Positions 1-7,419 of a stretch of 64,000 nucleotides of DNA are shown piece after piece. Origin of the DNA: an uncultured Clostridia bacterium (GTDB lineage Bacteria > Bacillota > Clostridia > Christensenellales > Borkfalkiaceae); NCBI GenBank assembly GCA_934796775.1, contig CAKVPH010000001.1:1-64000 (forward strand). Reading direction: 5' to 3'. The position numbers and the translations under genes were made by a program. Under the pieces are notes generated by a model. That model did not search any database. It saw only the letters and a program-made list of their open reading frames with translations, and was not told the origin of the DNA. Every line of letters starts with the position of its first letter. Within the stretch, counting starts at the first letter, position 1.

Positions 1-178
1 TGAGTCCGGTACAATACCGAACTCAATCTCAAATAATTTAATTGGATTTTTTGTCCAAACTTTGGGGTTCACATCATAAATCGTTCGGTCTGTTTTTTTT
101 GGGGTAAAACGAAATAGTACATTGTAAATATACGGAATAGACTGTTTTTTCCTATAAGACTTGAACGTAACGAGAAAT

Positions 179-191
179 GGGACTAAGTCCC
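179..191. promoter_or_regulatory. 13-bp perfect palindrome abutting a -35 element
   Basis: GGGACT-A-AGTCCC is a perfect inverted repeat that ends directly before the TTGATT -35 hexamer of the secretion operon. A GC-rich palindrome in AT-rich intergenic DNA next to a promoter looks like an operator for a dimeric regulator. The regulator is not identifiable from this window. Confidence 0.4.
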
Positions 192-220
192 TTGATTTGT
201 GCATAAGTAACTTATATAAT
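192..220 (+). promoter_or_regulatory. Housekeeping promoter of the TasA-like/SipW operon
   Basis: TTGATT (192-197), a 17-bp spacer and a perfect TATAAT (215-220). It predicts a start near 227 and a leader of about 58 nt that ends in the AAGGAG ribosome site (269-274) of the gene at 285. Confidence 0.7.
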
Positions 221-284
221 GTAGCCGAGTTTTAACCGAACTACAAAAGTATAAAAAATTTTAATTTTAAGGAGACTTGAAAAA

Positions 285-869
285 ATGAAGAAACTCGGAC
301 TTATTATCATTATGGCACTTGTGCTTACCGTCGGCGGCGTTTACGCAACTTTCGATTATGCGAAAAACGACGTTGCATCCGTAGACGCAGTGCTTACCAA
401 AACCCTTGCGACTGCTAAAACCGACAATGAAAAGGGAACAATTGCAATCGACGTCGAAACGTTTAAGCTTAAAATCGATGACGTGGGCGTCAAAGATCTC
501 AAAACCGGACTTGAAACTCAGGGCTATGTAACAGTAACATTTACTCCCGCGCAAGGTGCGGACGGATCGGTCGCCGATGAAGGTATTGATTTGAAACTGG
601 AAATAGCTTTCGAAAACAATACATATACACATAACGGTACTCCTTACGAACTTTTCAAAACAACACTGCCTTCCGGCACCACGAGCGTTGCTCTCGGTAA
701 AGGCACAAAAAATTCAGACGGAGCATTTGAATACCAGGTACAACTCGGCGACTATCTTGCCGTTAACGAAATTCCTTTGCCGACTTTGGCGGACTACGAT
801 GCGTTTTCTGCATGGTTCACGGATGTCAACAATGCGAAGATTACCATTACGGTAAGCGAGGTAAAATAA
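285..869 (+). CDS. TasA/CalY-like secreted protein with SipW-type signal peptide
   Basis: A 194-residue secreted protein. The N-terminus has a short basic start, a hydrophobic core and the motif LTVGGVYATFDYA (residues 14-26), the pattern seen in SipW-dependent fibre proteins (TasA, camelysin); cleavage is expected after Ala21. The rest is acidic, Thr/Val-rich and beta-prone, with no cysteine and no catalytic motif, as expected for a matrix or fibre subunit. ATG 285 follows AAGGAG at 10-nt spacing. The next gene downstream is a signal peptidase, and a second protein with the same signal motif follows, resembling the tapA-sipW-tasA arrangement of Bacillus. That it assembles into fibres is inference; the family assignment rests mainly on the signal peptide and context. 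Confidence 0.7.
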   Translation: MKKLGLIIIMALVLTVGGVYATFDYAKNDVASVDAVLTKTLATAKTDNEKGTIAIDVETFKLKIDDVGVKDLKTGLETQGYVTVTFTPAQGADGSVADEGIDLKLEIAFENNTYTHNGTPYELFKTTLPSGTTSVALGKGTKNSDGAFEYQVQLGDYLAVNEIPLPTLADYDAFSAWFTDVNNAKITITVSEVK

Positions 870-903
870 GAGGATAACAAAAGCGTAATAACGGAGAATC
901 GTA

Positions 904-2196
904 ATGACGGGATATGATAACTATATTTTCGTCTTGTGCTTGGTTGTCTTCGTGGCATTAACTGCGTTTTTTGCCACGTTGATAACCTGCATGGTGAGGA
1001 TGAATATCAAACTCATAAGAGGCGGTCTTGCCGATGTCGAGATCAAAAAACAGCGGGAAAAAGAAAAAAAATCCGCTGTTTTTAGCGTGCTTGAGAAAAT
1101 TATATCCATTACATTGTTAGTCATTGCGATAACTGTGTTTTTCTTTTCGCTGGACGTGAAAATCAATGAAAAAAAGCCCGTCGAAAGGAACGTGGTCAAA
1201 GTCGTAAAAAGCCCGTCTATGTCAATAAAAGACAAGTTTAACAAGTATCTTGTCGAGAACGATTTGAACGATCAGATACAGATGTTCGATCTTATCAGGG
1301 TTTCTCCGTTACCGAAAGAGAGCGAACTTAAACTTTACGATATCGTGGTATATGAAGTGGATGGTCAAATGGTCGTCCATCGTATTGTCGATATTAAAGA
1401 ACCGGACGAAAAACATTCGGAACGGCAATTCCTTTTAAGGGGCGACGCGAACAGATATTCGGATAAGTTTCCCGTATTATATTCTCAAATGAGAGGTATT
1501 TATACGGGAAAGAAAGTATCGTATATCGGCAGTTTTGTCATCTTTATGAATTCGCCCGCAGGATGGCTTTGTGTTTTGCTCGTTGTTGTTGTTTGCTTAG
1601 CATATCCGTTTATCGATAAAAAATTAAAAAAAGAAATCGATTTACGTTTTGCGGTGATACAAGCTCAATTACAAAACGAAGAAAGTTGCGAAGTTATCAA
1701 GTCGAATGCCGTTACGGAAACTGCCGCAACCAAAGCCGATGAGTATGAAGGCGTAACTTCTTTTATGACTTCAAATATTAAAACTTTGGACGAAAAGTAT
1801 TTGGAACTTACAGAAGAACAAAAACGCTTTTATGACGAAATCGTTGCATATGCCGCGGCTATTGCAGGTAGTAGACAAATTAAAAACGACCGATACGAAG
1901 AGTATAAGTACGGAATCGGTCGTTTGGTGCGAGTTCTGATAAAACGCGACGTTGTTATCTGTGAATATCTGATGACTAACGATAATTTTAAAAGGTATGT
2001 CGCAGGCAATAAAGTAAAGGTAAAAACTGCACCGATCATGTTGAAAATTTCGGATAACAATTCTTTGCAGGTGGCAAAAGACAGCATAGACATTGCTAAA
2101 AAAATTATTGACGACGAAAAAACGTATAAGAAGGAACAAGCAAAATTGCGCCGTCGCGAAAGAAGAAAGACAGGCGGAGGGAGCGAAAATGAATAA
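904..2196 (+). CDS. SipW-like signal peptidase I (S26B) with long C-terminal extension
   Basis: A 430-residue membrane protease. Hydrophobic segments lie near residues 7-31, 60-83 and 210-236. The S26B signature is visible between them: Ser105 in KSPSMS, His159 in VVHRIV (the Ser/His pair that replaces the Ser/Lys dyad of ordinary bacterial leader peptidases) and RGDAN with Asp181. It most likely cleaves the two flanking proteins with VYA/VFA signal sites. Unusual is the ~190-residue region after the last membrane segment: a charged, helical domain (about 295-400) and a very basic tail (KLRRRERRK). Family members typically end soon after the last membrane helix. The function of the extension is unknown; it overlaps the next gene by 8 bp. 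Confidence 0.8.
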   Translation: MTGYDNYIFVLCLVVFVALTAFFATLITCMVRMNIKLIRGGLADVEIKKQREKEKKSAVFSVLEKIISITLLVIAITVFFFSLDVKINEKKPVERNVVKVVKSPSMSIKDKFNKYLVENDLNDQIQMFDLIRVSPLPKESELKLYDIVVYEVDGQMVVHRIVDIKEPDEKHSERQFLLRGDANRYSDKFPVLYSQMRGIYTGKKVSYIGSFVIFMNSPAGWLCVLLVVVVCLAYPFIDKKLKKEIDLRFAVIQAQLQNEESCEVIKSNAVTETAATKADEYEGVTSFMTSNIKTLDEKYLELTEEQKRFYDEIVAYAAAIAGSRQIKNDRYEEYKYGIGRLVRVLIKRDVVICEYLMTNDNFKRYVAGNKVKVKTAPIMLKISDNNSLQVAKDSIDIAKKIIDDEKTYKKEQAKLRRRERRKTGGGSENE

Positions 2197-2881
2197 ACTT
2201 CTTTTAACTCTTTGTTTAATATTGCTTGCCGCTACGCTGACAATCGGAGGAGTATTTGCTGTTTTTCAATATGCCCAAAGCGACGCAACTCCGGGAAATA
2301 AGAATATAACCGCCGAACTTGAAGAGTTTGTTTACGGTTATCCGCCGGGATTTACAAAAAATTTGCAATCTATTTTAAGCGTTGCAGAAAAAGATAAGAC
2401 TTATGGGCTAAATGCAAGCGATACTACGTTTGGAATGAAAAAAGCTATACTTCACTCTCAAGTTTTCGGAGGGCGTATCGGTCTCGGCTATGTAGGAACC
2501 ATGGATAATCTTTATGGGGACGACGTATACGGAAAAGATAAAATCGAAAGCGTATCCGTAATCATAGCTTTTTCAAAAAAAATAGACGGAGTGTCTACGA
2601 TATATATGTATATCGTCAAAAAAAGCAAAGCAGAACTTGCGGTGATGAATGAAAACGATACTTTATACAACGTCTATCGTGCAACATTTATCAAAGACGA
2701 CGCGCCCGAAAGCGAGTGGGAGTTGCGTAAATTGCAGGACGGTTCTCCCGATGTAGTGAAAGGATATTCTCTCGTTAAAGATTACGAAAGACAAACCGAC
2801 GGGTCAAAAACGTTCGGTTGCCATAATAATAATAATACGGACATCTGGCATGCAGATGAAAACGGAATCGAAAACTTATAA
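2189..2881 (+). CDS. Second TasA/CalY-like secreted protein
   Basis: A 230-residue protein. I chose ATG 2189 because it is preceded by a strong AGGCGGAGGGAG site and gives a clean signal peptide; an upstream in-frame ATG at 2093 would put a highly charged 32-residue stretch in front. The signal motif LTIGGVFAVFQYAQ (17-30) parallels that of the protein at 285, with cleavage expected after Ala24. The mature part contains a Gly/Tyr-rich segment (IGLGYVGTMDNLYGDDVYG) and no recognisable enzymatic motif. It overlaps the signal peptidase gene by 8 bp, implying translational coupling, and is followed by a strong terminator, so the operon ends here. The role is inferred from signal type and context. 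Confidence 0.65.
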   Translation: MNKLLLTLCLILLAATLTIGGVFAVFQYAQSDATPGNKNITAELEEFVYGYPPGFTKNLQSILSVAEKDKTYGLNASDTTFGMKKAILHSQVFGGRIGLGYVGTMDNLYGDDVYGKDKIESVSVIIAFSKKIDGVSTIYMYIVKKSKAELAVMNENDTLYNVYRATFIKDDAPESEWELRKLQDGSPDVVKGYSLVKDYERQTDGSKTFGCHNNNNTDIWHADENGIENL

Positions 2882-2942
2882 AAATATATTTATAATAATT
2901 ACAAAATACTTGTGAGTTGAATGTTAAATCAAAGGTTTGATT

Positions 2943-2992
2943 CGGCAATAAAAATGGAGTTTTAACAATCCATTTTTATTGCCGTTTTATTT
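2943..2992 (+). terminator. Rho-independent terminator of the SipW operon
   Basis: A perfect 16-bp stem (2943-2958 with 2969-2984), a 10-nt loop and a TTTTATTTA tail, 60 bp after the last gene of the operon. Confidence 0.9.
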
Positions 2993-3033
2993 AGTTATAC
3001 GGTCTTTCATAGCAAGCACCTGTTTTTGAGCAT

Positions 3034-3062
3034 AAAAAAAGCCGGGAGGTTAAGAGCCCGAC
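3034..3062 (-). terminator. Possible second terminator after tRNA-Gln
   Basis: Read on the minus strand: GTCGGG, a 10-nt loop, CCCGGC and seven T. The stem is only 6 bp with one G-U pair. It may back up the stronger hairpin at 3115-3156. The rest of the 507-bp gap 2882-3388 holds only the features listed here. Confidence 0.4.
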
Positions 3063-3114
3063 AGTTTCTTCTTTGTGCCGTTCAAATCGACTTTTGTATC
3101 GAAATAATCGTTAG

Positions 3115-3156
3115 AAAAAATAATACGAACGCCGAATTTACGGTGTTCGTATTATT
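3115..3156 (-). terminator. Terminator of tRNA-Gln
   Basis: Inverted repeat 3119-3130 / 3145-3156 with an inner CCG/CGG pairing, followed on the minus strand by a run of T. It lies 7 bp past the tRNA 3' end. Confidence 0.85.
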
Positions 3157-3162
3157 TTCTCT

Positions 3163-3237
3163 TGGCTGGGGTGGAGAGATTTGAACTCCCGGATGACGGA
3201 GTCAGAGTCCGTAGCCTTACCGCTTGGCGACACCCCA
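3163..3237 (-). tRNA. tRNA-Gln (anticodon CTG)
   Basis: A complete cloverleaf on the minus strand. It starts TGGGGTG, pairs with CACCCCA at the other end, encodes CCA, has the D-loop AAGCGGTAAGG and a T-loop GTTCAAATC. The anticodon stem ACGGA/TCCGT encloses the loop CTCTGAC, giving anticodon CTG (codon CAG). The unpaired first T is typical of tRNA-Gln. Confidence 0.95.
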
Positions 3238-3254
3238 ATTTTTAAAGCGTATTT

Positions 3255-3283
3255 ATTTTATCAAATATTATTTTTTTAATCAA
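3255..3283 (-). promoter_or_regulatory. Promoter of tRNA-Gln
   Basis: On the minus strand: TTGATT (3283-3278), a 17-bp spacer and TAAAAT (3260-3255) with an upstream TGA (extended -10). The predicted start is about 10 nt before the tRNA. Confidence 0.65.
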
Positions 3284-3388
3284 CTGTTTAAACACGATTT
3301 TAAAAAATAATCGTAAAAATTATCTGAATTTGTCAGGTATTATAAAAAACCTGTACGCCTATGATAAAATAACGGTTAAAAACGACTT

Positions 3389-3985
3389 TTAAATATGTTT
3401 TTTTATAAGCTCTTTTAATTCAGGGCTATTTTTTGTTGCTTTTAAAACGGATAAATACATTTGAGTTGTATCGAATCTTGCATCGTGGCTCGAAAAAACG
3501 TCGCCAAAAAGTTCAAGAGCTTCTTTTGTGACGTCGTAATCGTAAATTTCAAAAAACTCGGCAAGTTCAATAAGCTTAGGCATTTTGTAATTTCCTCTGC
3601 CGCTTTTTGACGGAAGTTTAAGCGTTGATTTAAAATATTTCATAGTGTCTAAACTCTCTTTGTAATGAAATATTCTGTCAAACCTTTTAAACTCGCTTGT
3701 CATAAATGAAAAATCAAACGAGAAATTATGAGCCACCGAAAGCGATGCAGCTCTGAAATCGTCATCGATTTCTTCTAAGCTTTCGTAAAAAGTATGTCCG
3801 CCGGAAAGTTCGTCAAGTTTTTCTTGTGTAATGTGGTGAACTGCCGTTGCGGAAGGGGATATGTAGGGAACGTAAAAATAAAAGTTTTTTCCCGTAGACT
3901 TATCTTTTTCTTGCATTATATATGAAAGTTGTATTACATTGCCCGGGAATAGTCCGGTAGTTTCGGTATCAAAATATATAATCAT
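3389..3985 (-). CDS. DnaQ/RNase T-like 3'-5' exonuclease
   Basis: A 198-residue DEDDh exonuclease. Exo I is FDTETTG (residues 5-11, the metal-binding Asp and Glu), Exo II is AHNFSFDFSF (Asp91 region) and Exo III is SHDARFDTTQMY near 166-177, with the catalytic His and Asp. The length fits a stand-alone exonuclease domain, as in the epsilon proofreading subunit or RNase T, with no helicase or polymerase part. The substrate (DNA or RNA 3' ends) cannot be read from sequence. It follows the histidine phosphatase gene at 4639-4025 with a 39-bp gap on the same strand, so the two are probably co-transcribed. Confidence 0.85.
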   Translation of the reverse strand: MIIYFDTETTGLFPGNVIQLSYIMQEKDKSTGKNFYFYVPYISPSATAVHHITQEKLDELSGGHTFYESLEEIDDDFRAASLSVAHNFSFDFSFMTSEFKRFDRIFHYKESLDTMKYFKSTLKLPSKSGRGNYKMPKLIELAEFFEIYDYDVTKEALELFGDVFSSHDARFDTTQMYLSVLKATKNSPELKELIKKHI

Positions 3986-4024
3986 TTTTGTTTTTTTAAC
4001 AGGGCATTGCGGTTTTGTTACAAT

Positions 4025-4639
4025 TTATTGTAAATAATCGTCCTTGCCGAAAAAGATAGGGGTAAATTTGCCGTTTTCGTATGTAATTTGTGATAGGGAA
4101 GCGTTGTTTACCCAGTTTATAGTGTACATTTTTTCAAGCGGAACGTTTTTTACAATGCTTTGAATGCATCGAATTACGCCTCCGTGTGTGGATATAAGTA
4201 TTGAGTCCTCCTCTTTTGCCTCTCTTGCGATTTTTTTCAGTCCGAGTTCGGCTCTTTTGTAAACTTCGGCCATGCTTTCACCTTCGGGACAGTGAACCAT
4301 TCCTATATTTTCGCGCCAGATTTTCATTTCGGCAGGATACTCTTCTATTACTTTATAATAATTTACTCCTTCCCATCTACCAACGTCAATTTCAATAAAT
4401 TCCGGTTTAGCAACGATATTTAAGCCGGTTTTTTCGCTTATAGGTAAAATTGTGCCGTTTGTTCTGGATAATCCGCTTGAATAAAGCTTGTTTATTTTGT
4501 AGTTGGATAAAAAGTATTCGGCTAATTTTTTTGCTTGAATTTTGCCTTCATCCGAAAGCGGTACGTCGCTTCTGCCTGAAAAACAGTTTATTTTGTTAGC
4601 TTCGCTTAATGCGTGTCGTACAATAAAAATATTTATCAT
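4025..4639 (-). CDS. Histidine phosphatase family protein (phosphoglycerate mutase-like)
   Basis: A 204-residue member of the histidine phosphatase superfamily. RHALSEANKINCFSGRSD near the start carries the phospho-accepting His9, in the arrangement of CobC/GpmB-type enzymes. YSSGLSRTNGT supplies the second arginine region, GRWEG (112-116) is conserved in this group, and STHGGVIRC contains the second catalytic His. It hydrolyses a phosphate monoester or acts as a mutase; the substrate is not evident. No cobalamin genes are nearby, so I do not call it CobC. It is transcribed away from another histidine phosphatase at 4850, which is too different to be a recent duplicate. Confidence 0.8.
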   Translation of the reverse strand: MINIFIVRHALSEANKINCFSGRSDVPLSDEGKIQAKKLAEYFLSNYKINKLYSSGLSRTNGTILPISEKTGLNIVAKPEFIEIDVGRWEGVNYYKVIEEYPAEMKIWRENIGMVHCPEGESMAEVYKRAELGLKKIAREAKEEDSILISTHGGVIRCIQSIVKNVPLEKMYTINWVNNASLSQITYENGKFTPIFFGKDDYLQ

Positions 4640-4774
4640 TTATTTTTCTCTTTATTTACTTTATTTATAAGCGAATTTTATCATAATTTTTAGGTAAAGT
4701 CAACAAAGCCGTAGGCAAACTTACAAAACGGTTATATCTTAAATATGGAAGATTTTTTAACTATGCAAAAGAGT

Positions 4775-4803
4775 TTGATAAAATAAGTGAAATATGATAA
4801 AAT
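4775..4803 (+). promoter_or_regulatory. Promoter upstream of the second histidine phosphatase
   Basis: TTGATA (4775-4780), a 17-bp spacer ending in TGA, and TAAAAT (4798-4803). It precedes the ribosome site AAGAGGA and ATG 4850 by a ~40-nt leader. Confidence 0.6.
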
Positions 4804-4849
4804 ACTGTTGATTTATACTTTTTATTAAAATGATTTTTAAGAGGATAAT

Positions 4850-5566
4850 ATGCTTTTTTATTTGTTGCGGCACGGAGAACCCATTTATAACCCTGATAGC
4901 ATTACGAAGCACGGGCATAAACAGGCTGAAATGTTAGCGGAGAGGCTTAAAGTGAACGGACTTGACAGAATTTACACTTCAACATCAAACAGGGCTAAGC
5001 AGACGGCTGAACCGACTTGCAGGTTACTTGGAAAAAGTTATATTGAGCTTGAATGGTGCAATGAAAATCTTGCCTGGCAGGATTTAACGGCTCCGTTGAA
5101 AAACGGAAGCAGACACTGGCTCTTTCATGATCCGGAAAATATAGTGAGAATTAACGATCCCGAAATATTTGCTTTGGGTGAAAAATGGTACGAAGCAAAA
5201 GGGTTTGAAGGATGTAATTATAAGCAGGGCATAGCTCGTATCCGAAATAATGCGGACGAGTTTTTTGCATCGCTCGGATATGTTCATGACCGAGAAAAAA
5301 AGTATTACGTCGTAACAAAGCCGCCGTGCGAAAGGGTGGCACTGTTTGCTCATCAAGGGTTCGGTCTGGCTTTTCTAAGTTGCGTGCTTGATATTCCGTA
5401 TCCTGTTTTTTGCACGCGATTCGATATGGAATACTCGGGAATGACCGTTATATCTTTTGACGATATAGGAGGAATCTCTATACCGAAAGTATTGCAATTA
5501 TCCAACGATTCACACCTTTATAAAGGCGGCCTGTCGTTAAGATATAATAAACGGTACGACGTTTAA
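4850..5566 (+). CDS. Histidine phosphatase family protein
   Basis: A 238-residue protein with the RHGEP motif (8-12) holding the phospho-His, YTSTSNRAKQTAEP (the arginine motif of the family) and FAHQGFG near 170, the second catalytic His. It lacks the short SGRSD element of the neighbour at 4025-4639 and has a longer middle region rich in Trp and Tyr, so it probably acts on a different phosphorylated small molecule. AAGAGGA stands 7 nt before the ATG. No signal peptide is present, so it is cytoplasmic. It appears monocistronic: the next gene starts almost 190 bp later, across an AT-rich gap in which I see no convincing terminator. Confidence 0.8.
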   Translation: MLFYLLRHGEPIYNPDSITKHGHKQAEMLAERLKVNGLDRIYTSTSNRAKQTAEPTCRLLGKSYIELEWCNENLAWQDLTAPLKNGSRHWLFHDPENIVRINDPEIFALGEKWYEAKGFEGCNYKQGIARIRNNADEFFASLGYVHDREKKYYVVTKPPCERVALFAHQGFGLAFLSCVLDIPYPVFCTRFDMEYSGMTVISFDDIGGISIPKVLQLSNDSHLYKGGLSLRYNKRYDV

Positions 5567-5752
5567 ATTTATAAATCTGTTTGATTTTATTCTTAAATTC
5601 TATTTCGTAATTTATTTAAAAATATAAGATAAAAAGCTGAATTTTAAAATATATTATGTTTAACGTAAAATATTTTATATAAAAACCGAGCATAATAGTA
5701 ATGGAATCTTTATACCCCTTATGCAGCCCCTTGATATAAGCGTTATTTGAGT

Positions 5753-7036
5753 ATGGAAGACCGAATTTATTTTTGTATAGATTTAAAATCATTTTTTGCC
5801 TCCGTCGAGGCGGTAGAGCGAAATCTTGATCCTATGACGGAAAATTTAGTGGTTGCCGATCCCTCGCGCGGGAACGGTGCGATTTGTCTTGCCATAACTC
5901 CTGCCATGAAAAAGCTCGGAGTTAAAAACCGCTGTCGTCTTTTTGAAATTCCGGAAGATATATCTTATATTGTTGCTTTGCCGAACATGAAAAAATATAT
6001 GCAATATTCGGCAAAAGTATATTCGGTATATTTGCGATATGTTTGTGAAACCGATATACATGTTTATTCTATTGACGAGTGTTTTATAGATGCCACTCAA
6101 TATTTAAAGCTTTACGAAGTTACAGCCAAGCAGTTTGCAAAAAAGCTTATGGATGCGGTATTTGACGAAACGGGAATAAGTGCGACTGCGGGAATAGGAA
6201 CGAACCTTTTTCTTGCAAAAGTCGCTTTGGATATTACGGCTAAGAACACGCCGGATCGTATGGGCTATTTGGATCACGATAAATTCAGAAAGGAGCTTTG
6301 GCACCACAGACCTATAACGGATATCTGGAATATAGGCAAAGGTATTGCAAAAAGGCTTGAAAAATACGGGATATTCGATCTTTCTCAGGTTGCAACTTGT
6401 GATGAGCAAATTTTATACAGAGAATTTGGCGTGAACGCGGAATACCTTATAGACCACGCTCACGGCATAGAGCCTTGCACGATAGAAGATATTCATAATT
6501 TTAAAGCGAAAAGCAACTCTGTTTCAAACGGACAGATTTTATTTTCGGATTATGATTATGAATCGGCTTTTACCGTAATGAAAGAAATGGTTGATGTTCT
6601 TTCGCTTGATCTTTTGGATAAAGGTTTGGTGACGAATAATATTTCGCTGTATATCGGATATTCCGACGATGAAATAAAAGCTACCGGCGGAAGCAAAAAA
6701 TTAAACGGATACACGAATTCGTGTAGAAAACTATTAGCATATTTTGAGGATTTTTATCATAAAACTACGGATAGAAATCACCTGATACGTCGTATAAACA
6801 TCGGTTTTAATAACGTTATAAGTGAAGATTTTGTTGTTTACGATTTATTTACCGATGAAAAAGCAGATAAAAAAGAACGTGCAGTAAGCGAAGCCGTAAT
6901 TCAGATAAAGCAAAAATTCGGAAAAAACGCAATACTTAAAGGTATGAATTTTGAAGCCGGAGCTACGGGGCGCAAACGCAATAAATTGATAGGAGGGCAT
7001 AATGCAGAACAAGAAAGACCGGACGGAAAGAGCTAA
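5753..7036 (+). CDS. Y-family translesion DNA polymerase (UvrX/DinB-like)
   Basis: A 427-residue error-prone polymerase. The metal-binding motifs are FCIDLKSFFASVE (Asp10) and YSIDECFID (Asp108, Glu109), and GIGTNLFLAKVA belongs to the palm. WNIGKGIAKRLEKYGI is the helix-hairpin-helix thumb, and a little-finger domain occupies the C-terminal third. It resembles the Bacillus YqjW/UvrX group, which works with a YolD protein; a YolD-like gene overlaps its end by 35 bp. I place the start at ATG 5753; an in-frame TTG two codons upstream is possible, and neither has a clear Shine-Dalgarno. No CGAAC-N4-GTTCG-type LexA box is visible in the 180 bp upstream, so SOS control is not supported by what I see. 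Confidence 0.88.
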   Translation: MEDRIYFCIDLKSFFASVEAVERNLDPMTENLVVADPSRGNGAICLAITPAMKKLGVKNRCRLFEIPEDISYIVALPNMKKYMQYSAKVYSVYLRYVCETDIHVYSIDECFIDATQYLKLYEVTAKQFAKKLMDAVFDETGISATAGIGTNLFLAKVALDITAKNTPDRMGYLDHDKFRKELWHHRPITDIWNIGKGIAKRLEKYGIFDLSQVATCDEQILYREFGVNAEYLIDHAHGIEPCTIEDIHNFKAKSNSVSNGQILFSDYDYESAFTVMKEMVDVLSLDLLDKGLVTNNISLYIGYSDDEIKATGGSKKLNGYTNSCRKLLAYFEDFYHKTTDRNHLIRRINIGFNNVISEDFVVYDLFTDEKADKKERAVSEAVIQIKQKFGKNAILKGMNFEAGATGRKRNKLIGGHNAEQERPDGKS

Positions 7037-7337
7037 ACAATTTATGCCTTTTGCCGCTCTGAAAGGTTTTGAAGATCTTGTAAACGAACAGGCACGTTCG
7101 CCTGAAAAAAGAAGAGAATTGTGTGAAGAAGATATACAGCTTATTTCGGAAAAATTAGCCGAAATAGAAAAGAATGATTTAATTGAAATAACGTATTACA
7201 AGATAGACGGATATACGATAAAGCGGGGAGCTGTTTCAGAGATAAACTTTTTGCGCCATTATGTAACGGTGGTAAAAGAGAAAATCTTTTTTGAAGATAT
7301 AACTAAAGTAGATATAATACGCAGGCACGACGGCTAA
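7002..7337 (+). CDS. YolD-like protein
   Basis: A 111-residue protein with the YolD signature: RAKQFMPFAALKGFEDLV near the N-terminus, a charged helix, then ITYYKIDGYTIKRGAVSEIN. YolD proteins are small partners of UvrX-type Y-family polymerases in Firmicutes. The gene starts inside the polymerase gene behind a strong GGAGGG site, which indicates co-expression. The molecular role of YolD is not well defined; a clamp-like or regulatory function has been suggested. A terminator follows at 7366. Confidence 0.85.
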   Translation: MQNKKDRTERAKQFMPFAALKGFEDLVNEQARSPEKRRELCEEDIQLISEKLAEIEKNDLIEITYYKIDGYTIKRGAVSEINFLRHYVTVVKEKIFFEDITKVDIIRRHDG

Positions 7338-7365
7338 AAAAATTTTAAAATATTCCAAGTGAAAA

Positions 7366-7400
7366 AATATACGCACGTTCAATGCGTATAATTTTTTTTT
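7366..7400 (+). terminator. Terminator after the polymerase/YolD operon
   Basis: TATACGCA and TGCGTATA form an 8-bp stem with a 7-nt loop, followed by A and a run of T. Confidence 0.85.
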
Positions 7401-7419
7401 ACCTTAAATAAAATGTAAT

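Noticed and set aside
1..25. Imperfect hairpin TGAGT.CGGTA/TACCG.ACTCA at the window edge
   Set aside because: It has one mismatch and no T run; it could be the tail of an upstream terminator or gene, but the context is cut off, so I do not annotate it. The rest of 26-178 shows nothing I can support.
3295..3353. Short inverted repeats ACGATT/AATCGT and CAGGT/ACCTG after the exonuclease gene
   Set aside because: Stems are only 5-6 bp in AT-rich DNA with no T run on the minus strand; not convincing as terminators.
5567..5752. LexA/SOS box before the Y-family polymerase
   Set aside because: No GAAC-N4-GTTC-type palindrome is present in this gap.
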